Source: Synechococcaceae bacterium WB4_1_0192 (GTDB lineage Bacteria > Cyanobacteriota > Cyanobacteriia > PCC-6307 > Cyanobiaceae). From it: a stretch of DNA of 6,153 bases. The notes beneath the pieces were generated by a model. The model was not told where the DNA came from, did not search any database, and saw only the letters and a list, made by a program, of their open reading frames with translations. This document shows positions 1-5,811 of this stretch, piece by piece. The DNA lies in NCBI GenBank assembly GCA_009926195.1, contig RFPK01000121.1:1-6153 (forward strand), written 5' to 3'. Both the position numbers and the translations under genes were made by a program. Position 1 is the stretch's first letter. Every line of letters starts with the position of its first letter.

Positions 1-1394
1 CGGCCCTGGCCGAGCTGGGGGATGGCCGGACTGCGCTGATCTGCCTGGCCGGCGGCCCAGCGACGGCAGCACTGCAATTGAGCCTGGCCCGGGCCCTGCT
101 GCGGGGCGAGCCCGGCGAGCAACGGCAGGCCGAGGAGCGCCTGCTGGCCCTGGCCCGCAACCAACCAACCAGCGCGGAGGGCCGCGAAGCGAGCCTGCTG
201 CTGGCCCAGCAACCGGGTGCCAGCGCCCTGGCGGCCCTGCAGCGACTGCCGGCCCAGCTGCGCGATACGGCCGGGGTGCAGGCACGCCTTGCCTTGGATG
301 GCCAGGGGGACGGGCTGGCGGTGCTACGGCGCTGGCCCCACGACCCGAGCAGCTGGGATTTGCAATGGGAGCTCGCCCGCAAGGCCCTGCTGCAGCGGCA
401 GTGGCGCCAGGCGATGACGGTGCTGAGCAGCATCGAGAGTCGGCTGCTGCCACCGCCCCTGGCCGCACGGCTGCTGTTCTGGCAGGGCTATGGCGCCGGA
501 CAGCTCGGCGATCAGGTCCGAGCGGACACGCTCTGGCGCCGCCTGCTGCAGATCAGCCCCGGCGGCTACTACGCCTGGCGGGCACGGCTGCGGCTGGAGG
601 ACGCTCAAGCCAGCGATCTCCGGAGCCGCAACAACAGCCAGACCCCAGGCCAGCAGCAAGGGCCGGAGCTGGCCTGGCAGCCCCTCGCCAGCGGCGATCG
701 GCACCTGGATGAGCTCTGGCGGCTGGGTCTGACACTGGAGGCCTGGGAGCAGTGGCGACATCAGCGCGCCGGCCGCACCGCCCAGACACCGGCGGAGCTG
801 CTGCTGGAGGGACGGCTGCGGACCGGCGTCGGCGATGACTGGACCGGCCTGGGCCAACTCGATCAAGCCGGCCTACGGCTGGCACCGACCAGCTGCTCTC
901 TGCAGTGGCAGCGGGAGCTGCAGCAGCATCCGCGGCGCTTCCAAAGCGCGTTCAACACGGCCGGCCGTGCCCAGGGACTCGATCCGGCACTGCTGCTGGC
1001 CGTCGCCCGTCAGGAATCGCGCTTCACGCCGGCGGTGCACTCGGCGGTTGGGGCGGTGGGGCTGCTGCAGCTGATGCCGGACACGGCCGCCGAACTGGCC
1101 GGCGCGTCCACCAGCGCCGCTGAACTGCAGCGGCCGGAACGCAATGCGGCTCTCGGTGCGCGGTACCTGCGCCAACTGCTGGACCAATGGCAGGGCAACC
1201 CATTTCTGTCGGTGGCCAGCTACAACGCGGGCCCGGGGGCGGTGCAGGGGTGGCTCGGCAGCGGCCATCCGGATCCACTCCGGGAACCGGAACTGTGGAC
1301 CGAAGCGATCCCCTACCCCGAAACACGGCTCTACACCAAGAAGGTGCTGGGCAACCTGCACACCTACCAGCAGGGCACAACGCCGCCCTGCTGA
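1..1394 (+). CDS. Lytic transglycosylase (GH23/SLT domain), 5'-truncated by window edge
   Basis: Murein-degrading lytic transglycosylase of the Slt70 type, expected to cleave the MurNAc-GlcNAc bond of peptidoglycan in the periplasm and leave 1,6-anhydroMurNAc ends. The reading frame is open from base 3 back to the window edge, so the start codon lies upstream; the TTG at 78 is not needed as a start. About 463 residues are visible. The first two thirds are Ala/Leu/Gln/Arg-rich helical sequence, like the superhelical TPR-like domain of Slt70 proteins. The catalytic domain follows: ARQESRF carries the catalytic Glu (codon 1014-1016), then AVGLLQLMP, then SYNAGPGAV near 1218-1244, and the closing YTKKVLGNLHTY motif, all standard for GH23. 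Secretion signals would be in the missing N-terminus. The TGA stop (1392-1394) sits in a hairpin. The gene is convergent with the next one, with a 28-base gap. Family assignment is firm; the physiological role is inferred. Confidence 0.93.
   Translation, partial: ALAELGDGRTALICLAGGPATAALQLSLARALLRGEPGEQRQAEERLLALARNQPTSAEGREASLLLAQQPGASALAALQRLPAQLRDTAGVQARLALDGQGDGLAVLRRWPHDPSSWDLQWELARKALLQRQWRQAMTVLSSIESRLLPPPLAARLLFWQGYGAGQLGDQVRADTLWRRLLQISPGGYYAWRARLRLEDAQASDLRSRNNSQTPGQQQGPELAWQPLASGDRHLDELWRLGLTLEAWEQWRHQRAGRTAQTPAELLLEGRLRTGVGDDWTGLGQLDQAGLRLAPTSCSLQWQRELQQHPRRFQSAFNTAGRAQGLDPALLLAVARQESRFTPAVHSAVGAVGLLQLMPDTAAELAGASTSAAELQRPERNAALGARYLRQLLDQWQGNPFLSVASYNAGPGAVQGWLGSGHPDPLREPELWTEAIPYPETRLYTKKVLGNLHTYQQGTTPPC
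1368..1393 (+). terminator. 9-bp GC-rich hairpin around the stop codon of the lytic transglycosylase gene
   Basis: CAGCAGGGC (1368-1376) is followed, after an 8-base loop, by its exact reverse complement GCCCTGCTG (1385-1393). The second arm contains the first two bases of the TGA stop. The stem is perfect and GC-rich but no T-run follows on either strand, so it is not a classical intrinsic terminator. It lies between two convergent genes and could limit read-through or protect the 3' end. Since it is partly coding, chance is possible. Confidence 0.35.
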
Positions 1395-1422
1395 ACAGCA
1401 GCCACGGCCGCCTGGAGGTGCA

Positions 1423-1926
1423 TCAGTTGATGTAGCCGCCCAGGCTGGCGTGAAGGCTGTGACCGATGGCAATGCCGATCAACACCCAGACAGCCAGGCC
1501 GGCGGCGGTGCGCACCGGGGCTGGCCCAACCCGCAGGCGCAGCAGATCAAGACGGGCCAGCAGGGTGGCCGAGGCGAGGACGAGCACCTCCGCGAAGACC
1601 GCCAGATGCAGCAGATAGAGACCGCCGGTGATCACCGCGAGCAGGGTCACCACCAGGGTGAGGGCCTTGCTGGAGGCCATCAGCAGCGAGAGCTCACGCA
1701 GCAACAGATCGGGCATGGTGCAGACCATCACCACCAGCACGGCCTGCAGGCACTGGAGAGGCCAGAACAGGGGACCGGTCAGGACTCGGACGGAGGCGGA
1801 TTCGGCATGCCGGATCAGCTCCGGATCAACATCGGCCCAGTGCAGCCCCATGTAGGCGCTGACGAGGAGCAGCACGAGCAACATCGGTGCTCGCAGCGGC
1901 AACAGCAGCAGGGTCAGGGCTTTCAC
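1423..1926 (-). CDS. Small multi-pass membrane protein of unknown function
   Basis: I do not recognise a named family. The product is 167 residues, very rich in Leu and Val. It has hydrophobic segments at about residues 4-27, 52-72, 88-111 and 140-158, with a further hydrophobic stretch at 112-128, so four or five membrane helices are likely. There is no obvious catalytic motif. A polar loop with ADVDPELIRHAES follows the first helix. The start is GTG; its first base pairs put it in a GTGA overlap with the TGA of the upstream NIL-ferredoxin gene (1923-1926). A GGAG Shine-Dalgarno-like sequence lies seven bases upstream of that GTG, inside the ferredoxin gene. These points favour this start and translational coupling. 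The tight linkage suggests a role connected with the iron-sulphur protein, perhaps as its membrane partner, but that is inference only. It is probably a conserved cyanobacterial hypothetical protein. Confidence 0.8.
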   Translation of the reverse strand: MKALTLLLLPLRAPMLLVLLLVSAYMGLHWADVDPELIRHAESASVRVLTGPLFWPLQCLQAVLVVMVCTMPDLLLRELSLLMASSKALTLVVTLLAVITGGLYLLHLAVFAEVLVLASATLLARLDLLRLRVGPAPVRTAAGLAVWVLIGIAIGHSLHASLGGYIN

Positions 1927-2363
1927 GCCGAAGCTCCAAGGGGGTCAGCGACCGGTTGATCCAACACCAGGGCAATGGCCTCAAACGGGCAGGAGGGTAT
2001 GCACTGTTCGCACACCAGACAGCGTTGCGCGTTGAACCGCAACTGCCAAGGGGCGGACTCCAGTCGCAGGGCCCCACTGGGGCAGAGGCTGCTGCAGATG
2101 CCGCAATCGACGCAGCGCTCCCGGTCGATCTGGATCTCGCCTGGGGCACGGTTCAACCCGAGGCCCTGACTTTCCAGCCACTGCTCGGCGGCGCTGAGAT
2201 CGTCGATGTCGCCGGAGAGCTCCACCACCATGGTGCCGCTCTGATTCGGCGCGATCTGGGCGCGCAGGATCTTGGCGGCGATGTCGAAATCAACGGCCAG
2301 CCGGTAGGTGATCGGCTGATGCACCGACTCGCGGGGGAAGTGCAGGGTGACGCGACGCTTCAC
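1923..2363 (-). CDS. NIL-domain protein with two [4Fe-4S] ferredoxin motifs
   Basis: Predicted soluble iron-sulphur protein of 146 residues. Residues 1-75 (from RRVTLHFP to WLESQGL) match the NIL domain, an ACT-like fold best known from the C-terminus of the methionine importer ATPase MetN. Residues 80-130 hold two bacterial-ferredoxin clusters: Cys 84, 87, 90 and 94 (CVDCGICSSLCP) and Cys 115, 118, 121 and 125 (CLVCEQCIPSCP). Both are intact C-x2-C-x2-C-x3-C-P motifs, each able to ligate one [4Fe-4S] cluster. I chose the GTG at 2363 because the NIL homology starts there (VKRRVTLHF) and AGGTGG lies ten bases upstream. The frame is open farther upstream, but that stretch is Gln/Arg-rich and antisense to txlA. 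It is the first gene of a coupled pair and divergent from txlA. NIL-ferredoxin fusions are known in cyanobacteria. The electron partner is unknown, and a regulatory role through the NIL domain is a guess. Confidence 0.88.
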   Translation of the reverse strand: MKRRVTLHFPRESVHQPITYRLAVDFDIAAKILRAQIAPNQSGTMVVELSGDIDDLSAAEQWLESQGLGLNRAPGEIQIDRERCVDCGICSSLCPSGALRLESAPWQLRFNAQRCLVCEQCIPSCPFEAIALVLDQPVADPLGASA

Positions 2364-2441
2364 ACGGTGGCTTCCACCTGATCCGAGCGTAACGGCCTTG
2401 CCGTGCCTGCCAGATTGTCGGCGTGAGTCTTCGGTCCATCC
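2364..2441. promoter_or_regulatory. Divergent control region between the NIL-ferredoxin gene and txlA
   Basis: These 78 non-coding bases separate two divergently oriented genes, so promoters for both must lie here or just inside the coding ends. On the minus strand TACGCT (plus-strand 2386-2391) fits the loose TAN3T form of a -10 box at a plausible distance from the GTG at 2363, but no good -35 precedes it. No convincing plus-strand promoter is visible before txlA. Individual elements are not assigned with confidence. Confidence 0.4.
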
Positions 2442-3056
2442 GTGAGCGATTCCACCCCCCAGAACGCCAGCGCCACAACCCCGGACGCGGCAGGGAACGC
2501 TGGTCTGGGTCGCCGCGAGCGGGTGCTGCTGGCGATCCTGGCGGCGCTGCTGGCGGTGGCGCTGCTGCTGCTGCGCGGCGGCCTGCAACCAGCGGCGCCG
2601 CTGGAGAAACTGGCGCGCCAGTCGCTTGATCTACCGGTGGCCCTGGCCGATGGGCGTCCCACGCTGGTGGAGTTCTATGCCGACTGGTGCGAAGCCTGTC
2701 GGGCGATGGCGCCGGCGATGGAAACGATCGAACAGCAACACCGCGGCGACCTCGACGTGGTGCTCCTCAACGTCGACAACCCGCGCTGGCAACCCGAGAT
2801 CGATCGCTACGAGGTCAACGGCATTCCCCAGCTGGAGCTGTTCAACGCCGACGGAGTCGCGATCGGCCGCTCCCTGGGTGCGCGCAGCCGAGCGGAGCTG
2901 GAGGCCCTGAGCGGCGCCCTGATCGCCCAGCTCCCCCTGCCCAACCTGCCGGGCGGTGCATCTACGCCGCGATGCATCAGGACTACAGCGAGGGCTTCGT
3001 GGCGGCCGATCGTGCCGACTGGCCCGATGAAACCCGGGCCGGCGAGATCTGCGTGA
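2442..3056 (+). CDS. txlA: Membrane-anchored thioredoxin-like protein (TxlA/HCF164 type), C-terminus probably altered
   Basis: Thioredoxin-fold protein of the TxlA/HCF164 family, which delivers reducing equivalents across the thylakoid membrane and is needed for cytochrome/photosystem assembly in cyanobacteria and chloroplasts. As read it has 204 residues. A short polar N-terminus (1-26) is followed by one membrane helix (about 28-45), then the thioredoxin domain with VEFYADWCEACRAMAP. The redox pair is Cys83 and Cys86, in a WCEAC motif instead of the classical WCGPC, and the cis-proline lies in NGIPQ (about residue 129). The start is GTG; no clear Shine-Dalgarno sequence precedes it. Family-like sequence runs to about residue 171 (LPLPNLPG). 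The remaining 33 residues are basic, Pro/Ser-rich and simply a second-frame reading of the start of thyX, so the native C-terminal tail seems to have been lost in a deletion. The thioredoxin core is complete, so function is probably kept. Confidence 0.87.
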   Translation: MSDSTPQNASATTPDAAGNAGLGRRERVLLAILAALLAVALLLLRGGLQPAAPLEKLARQSLDLPVALADGRPTLVEFYADWCEACRAMAPAMETIEQQHRGDLDVVLLNVDNPRWQPEIDRYEVNGIPQLELFNADGVAIGRSLGARSRAELEALSGALIAQLPLPNLPGGASTPRCIRTTARASWRPIVPTGPMKPGPARSA

Positions 3057-3628
3057 AGCGCCTGCTGGCCGGCGAGCGGGGCCACTACGGACCGCTCGAG
3101 CACGCTCAGATCGTGCTGAACGTCGGCTGGTTTCCGCACTCGGTGATGCAGCAGGCCCGCACACACCGGGTCGGCGTGAGCTTTGATGTGCAATCGATGC
3201 GCTACACGGGCGAACGGATCTGCCGCGCCGCCAGCGGTGAGCTGGACCTGGAGGACGTGTTCTACCTGCGGCCTGAAGGCCAGTACAGCGACCGCCAGGG
3301 GAAGAAGTACAGCTACACCGCCGAGCAGCGCCAACTGGATCTGGCGCTGTGCCGCCAGGCCGCGGAGCGCTACCGCACCATGCTCGCCGCTGGCTTCGCC
3401 GAGGAGCACGCCCGCGGCATCCTGCCGTTCGACTACCGCCAGCACTTCGTGGTGAGCTTCTCGCTGCGGGCCTTCCTGCACTTCATGGACCTGCGCGCCA
3501 AGCTCGACGCCCAGGAGGAGATCCGCGTGCTCTGCGATCTGCTCTGGCCCCACATGCAGGCATGGGCCCCGGAGATCGCGGCCTGGTACGAGAAGACCCG
3601 GCTGCACAAGGCCAGGCTGGCGCCCTGA
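2972..3628 (+). CDS. thyX: FAD-dependent thymidylate synthase ThyX, apparently lacking its usual N-terminal strand
   Basis: Flavin-dependent thymidylate synthase, converting dUMP to dTMP with methylenetetrahydrofolate and NADPH. From the ATG at 2972 the product is 218 residues. Recognisable parts: GHYGPLEH (37-44), the signature region RTHRVGVSFDVQSMRYTG (63-80), and RGILPFDYRQHF...LRAFLHFMDLRAKLDAQEEIR (148-185), which contributes to dUMP and FAD binding. The signature is the picocyanobacterial/cyanophage variant, one residue longer than the common RHRx7S motif. Homology already begins upstream of the ATG (CIYAAMHQDYSEG), but no start codon lies in that frame before the family similarity gives way to the txlA 3' end. 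The usual N-terminal piece of roughly 17-20 residues, the first strand of the fold, is therefore absent. The ATG at 2972 is the only plausible start and overlaps txlA by 85 bases out of frame. It is convergent with dcd, 17 bases away. Family assignment is certain; the exact start and full activity are less so. Confidence 0.9.
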   Translation: MHQDYSEGFVAADRADWPDETRAGEICVKRLLAGERGHYGPLEHAQIVLNVGWFPHSVMQQARTHRVGVSFDVQSMRYTGERICRAASGELDLEDVFYLRPEGQYSDRQGKKYSYTAEQRQLDLALCRQAAERYRTMLAAGFAEEHARGILPFDYRQHFVVSFSLRAFLHFMDLRAKLDAQEEIRVLCDLLWPHMQAWAPEIAAWYEKTRLHKARLAP

Positions 3629-3645
3629 AGCGGAGGCGCTTGCCG

Positions 3646-4239
3646 TCAGACGCGGGCGAGGGTGACGCGCTCGGGCTGGTGCTGATACTTGCCGGCGCGA
3701 TCCTTGTAGGTGGTGTCGCAGGGATCGCCCTCAAAGAACAGCAGCTGGCAGATGCCCTCGTTGGCGTAGATCCGACAATCAGCCCCCGAGGAGTTGCTGA
3801 ATTCCAGGGTGAGATGCCCCTCCCAGCTAGCCTCGGCCGGAGTGGTGTTGACGATGATGCCCAAACGGGCGTAAGTGCTTTTGCCCAGACAGATCACCGT
3901 GATGTTGGGAGGCACACGCATGTGCTCCAGGGCCACGCCGAGGCCATAGGAGTGCGCCGGCAGGATGAAATAGGCACCGTCAGCATCCTCATGCAAAGGC
4001 GCCGTCTCCAGATTGGCCGGATTGAAGCGCTTCGGGTTCATCACCGTGCCGGGGACATGCCGGAAGATCATGAACTCCCTGGCCGACAGGCGCAGGTCGT
4101 AGCCGTAGGAGGAACAGCCGAAACTCAGAACCGGTGCAGCGGCGTTATCCGGGTCGAGGTGCCGCACCAGCTCAGGCTGAAACGGCTCAAGCATGCCGAG
4201 AGCAGCCTGTTCCTTGATCCAGCGATCGTTCTTGAGCAT
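3646..4239 (-). CDS. dcd: dCTP deaminase
   Basis: Deaminates dCTP to dUTP, feeding dUMP to thymidylate synthase; a trimeric enzyme related to dUTPase. It has 197 residues, full length for the family. Visible motifs: SSYGYDLRL (43-51), ICLGKSTYARLGI (116-128) with the conserved Ser and Arg of the triphosphate site, PAEASWEGHLTLEFSN (134-149) with the expected catalytic Glu146 in LEF, and the C-terminal YKDRAGKYQ (178-186) that closes over the nucleotide. The IIVNTTP-to-WEGH segment resembles the alphaproteobacterial/cyanobacterial form more than E. coli Dcd. I cannot tell from sequence alone whether it also hydrolyses dUTP. The ATG shares one base with the cobO stop (TGATG) and has GAGG six bases upstream, so start and coupling are well supported. 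It is convergent with thyX, the next step but one in the same pathway. Confidence 0.96.
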   Translation of the reverse strand: MLKNDRWIKEQAALGMLEPFQPELVRHLDPDNAAAPVLSFGCSSYGYDLRLSAREFMIFRHVPGTVMNPKRFNPANLETAPLHEDADGAYFILPAHSYGLGVALEHMRVPPNITVICLGKSTYARLGIIVNTTPAEASWEGHLTLEFSNSSGADCRIYANEGICQLLFFEGDPCDTTYKDRAGKYQHQPERVTLARV

Positions 4240-4880
4240 CAGAAACCTCGGCGCAGCTGGGTGACCTGATCCGCCATCGCCAGCAGGGCGGGAGACATGC
4301 AGGGTCCGGTCAGAATCACATCCAGATGGGGCGGCCGCTGTTCCAGGGCCGCGAGGACCTCGGCGGCGGGCAGATACCCGAGCTCGAGCGCCAGGCCGAG
4401 CTCATCGAGCACCAGCTGATCCAGCTCGCCGTCGAGCAGCTGCTCCTGGGTGTAGTCCCACACGGCCCGGACGGCGGCACGATCGTCGGCCGAGACCGAT
4501 TCCGCCTCCGCCACCTCGCCCAGACAAGCCGCAACGGCGGGACGCAGCCATTGCAGTCGGCCACACAACCAGACGCTGCGCTGCACGCCCTGATCGACCC
4601 CACCCTTGAGAAACTGGCTGATCAGCACGCGACTGCCAAGACCGGCGCTGCGCAGGGCCTGACTGAACACCCCGCTGAAACTGCCGCGGAACGGTGCGGT
4701 GTGGACCTGGAGCAAACCCTCCTGCTGAGCCGTCAGCCTTGAGCTGCGGGTCGCGGGCACAGGCCGCATCGGCGGAACTGGACGCAGCAGGGCAGTGGCG
4801 GCGCGGGGCTGATGCTTGGCGGACACCGAGGCCGGTGGCGTGGGCCCGGGTGTGGCTGCGGCTGCCATGCTCACCGTCAT
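4239..4880 (-). CDS. cobO: CobO/BtuR-type corrinoid adenosyltransferase homologue with degenerate P-loop
   Basis: Member of the CobO/BtuR family of ATP:cob(I)alamin adenosyltransferases, which attach the 5'-deoxyadenosyl ligand in cobalamin synthesis. From the ATG at 4880 it has 213 residues. About 55 low-complexity Pro/Ala/Arg residues come first, then QVHTAPFRGSFS (58-69) where BtuR has its GNGKGKT Walker A, then LISQFLKGG (86-94), a Walker B-like LVLDELG (156-162), ILTGP (189-193) and the family ending VTQLRRGF (206-213). Overall alignment to BtuR is clear, but the P-loop Lys-Thr is missing, so standard ATP-dependent catalysis is doubtful. I recall similar proteins in other marine picocyanobacteria, where they are annotated as CobO or as P-loop NTPases. 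The start is uncertain: ATG 4868 or GTG 4892 are alternatives, and the frame is open to 5054. The first gene of a cobO-dcd pair, it is divergent from rph. Confidence 0.82.
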   Translation of the reverse strand: MTVSMAAAATPGPTPPASVSAKHQPRAATALLRPVPPMRPVPATRSSRLTAQQEGLLQVHTAPFRGSFSGVFSQALRSAGLGSRVLISQFLKGGVDQGVQRSVWLCGRLQWLRPAVAACLGEVAEAESVSADDRAAVRAVWDYTQEQLLDGELDQLVLDELGLALELGYLPAAEVLAALEQRPPHLDVILTGPCMSPALLAMADQVTQLRRGF

Positions 4881-4907
4881 CCCATGCCCCACTGCACTGT
4901 GAACCTG

Positions 4908-4935
4908 AATGTAGCGGTGTCGGGCCTCGCCGCAA
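4908..4935 (-). promoter_or_regulatory. Possible sigma-70-type promoter for cobO-dcd
   Basis: On the minus strand TTGCGG (plus-strand 4930-4935) and TACATT (4908-4913) are separated by 16 bases, a reasonable -35/-10 pair for the housekeeping sigma factor. Transcription would start near 4901, about 20 bases upstream of the ATG at 4880, which supports that start choice. The -35 matches the consensus only in TTG. This rests on consensus matching alone. Confidence 0.33.
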
Positions 4936-4945
4936 GCTTCAGGCA

Positions 4946-4955
4946 CTACCGGTAG
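4946..4955. repeat. 10-bp perfect palindrome in the cobO-rph spacer
   Basis: CTACCGGTAG is a perfect palindrome in the 148-base spacer between divergent cobO and rph. It lies just upstream of the candidate cobO -35 and about where a -35 for rph would fall if TACCAT (4968-4973) is the rph -10. It could be an operator half or a chance palindrome. It does not match any regulator site I can name. Confidence 0.3.
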
Positions 4956-5028
4956 CGGGAACACCCGTACCATCTCTGGCGTGGCACCGCAACGCGGGCG
5001 CCCCGCCAGCCACTCCTGCAGCCCAGCC

Positions 5029-5811
5029 ATGAGCGAGACCGCCGCAACACCCACTGATGGAGGCCCTAGCGATGGACGCCCCAGCGATGGCTCCCGTGCG
5101 GATGGCCGCCCATCCGAGGGACTGCGGCCGACACGATTCGACTGGGATCCGCTGGGCTTCGCCCTCAGCTCGGTGACGGTGCGGACCGGACGGACGGCGG
5201 TGATCTGCAGCGTCTGCCTGGAGTCCCGGGTGCCGAAATGGCGGCAGGGCTCGGGGCACGGCTGGCTCAGCGCCGACTACCGCCTGCTGCCGGCCAGCAC
5301 CCCCAGCCGTCAGCCACGCGAACTGATGAAACTCTCGGGGCGCACCCAGGAGATCCAGCGTCTGATCAGCCGCAGCCTGCGGGCCTGCCTGGATCTGGAA
5401 GCCCTCGGGGAGCGCACGCTGCAGGTGGATTGCGACGTTCTGCAGGCGGATGCGGGCACCCGGACCGCGGCGATCACGGGTGCCTGGGCCGCGCTGGCGC
5501 TGGGACTGCGGCGCCTGGAACGGCAGGGGGTGCTGGAACGATCCCCCCTGCTGCGACAGGTTGCGGCTGTCTCGGTGGGGCTGGTGGATGGCCAGGCGCT
5601 GCTCGACCTCGACTACAGCGAAGACAGCCGTGCCGAGGTGGACCTCAACGTGGTGATGGACGATGCCGGCCACCTGCTGGAGATCCAGGGCACTGCGGAA
5701 GGGGCACCATTCAGCCGCCGGCAACTGGACGGACTGCTCGACCTGGCGGAACCGGGTCTGCAGGCGCTGCTGCACAGCCAGCGGCTGGCCCTGGCGGAAG
5801 CCGCCGATTAG
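5029..5811 (+). CDS. rph: Ribonuclease PH
   Basis: Phosphorolytic 3'-5' exoribonuclease that trims tRNA precursors and other RNAs in the cytoplasm, using phosphate and releasing nucleoside diphosphates; normally a hexamer. From the ATG at 5029 it has 260 residues. After an unusual N-terminus comes the family start DGRPSEGLRP (25-34), then GSGHGWLSADYRLLP (74-88), SGRTQEIQRLISRSLR (103-118) including the phosphate-binding Arg, DCDVLQADAGTRTAAITGA (134-152), DLDYSEDSRAEVDLNVVM (193-210) with the conserved acidic residues, and GTAEGAPFS (221-229). All expected motifs are intact. The GTG at 4981 is in frame but adds 16 residues without family similarity, so I prefer 5029. Residues 10-29 are four DGxPS-like repeats (see the repeat entry), making the N-terminus longer than usual. 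It is divergent from cobO and only 64 bases upstream of ntcA. The last base of its TAG stop begins the predicted NtcA site. Confidence 0.95.
   Translation: MSETAATPTDGGPSDGRPSDGSRADGRPSEGLRPTRFDWDPLGFALSSVTVRTGRTAVICSVCLESRVPKWRQGSGHGWLSADYRLLPASTPSRQPRELMKLSGRTQEIQRLISRSLRACLDLEALGERTLQVDCDVLQADAGTRTAAITGAWAALALGLRRLERQGVLERSPLLRQVAAVSVGLVDGQALLDLDYSEDSRAEVDLNVVMDDAGHLLEIQGTAEGAPFSRRQLDGLLDLAEPGLQALLHSQRLALAEAAD
5056..5115 (+). repeat. Four tandem 15-base repeats inside rph
   Basis: Four in-frame 15-base units start with GATGG at 5056, 5071, 5086 and 5101 and encode DGGPS, DGRPS, DGSRA and DGRPS. The fourth is the conserved DGR motif that opens ordinary RNase PH, so the first three look like upstream duplications of it. 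The units have diverged (the third most), so this is not an assembly stutter of identical copies. A multiple of three keeps the frame. Confidence 0.85.

Noticed and set aside
2364..2588. Longer start for the NIL-ferredoxin at 2588
   Set aside because: The extra 75 residues are low-complexity Gln/Arg/Gly sequence antisense to txlA and its promoter, while the NIL domain starts at the GTG at 2363.
2687..2971. In-frame upstream extension of ThyX to the ATG at 2687
   Set aside because: The added 95 residues are Arg/Pro-rich and are the second-frame reading of txlA, which has a clear thioredoxin domain there. No ThyX similarity exists before about 2954.
3628..3641. AAGCG-GAGG-CGCTT hairpin between thyX and dcd as a bidirectional terminator
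   Set aside because: The stem is only five base pairs and has no T-run on either strand, too weak to call.
4881..5054. Longer start for CobO at 5054
   Set aside because: It would overlap the rph start on the other strand and remove the divergent promoter region; the added residues show no family similarity.
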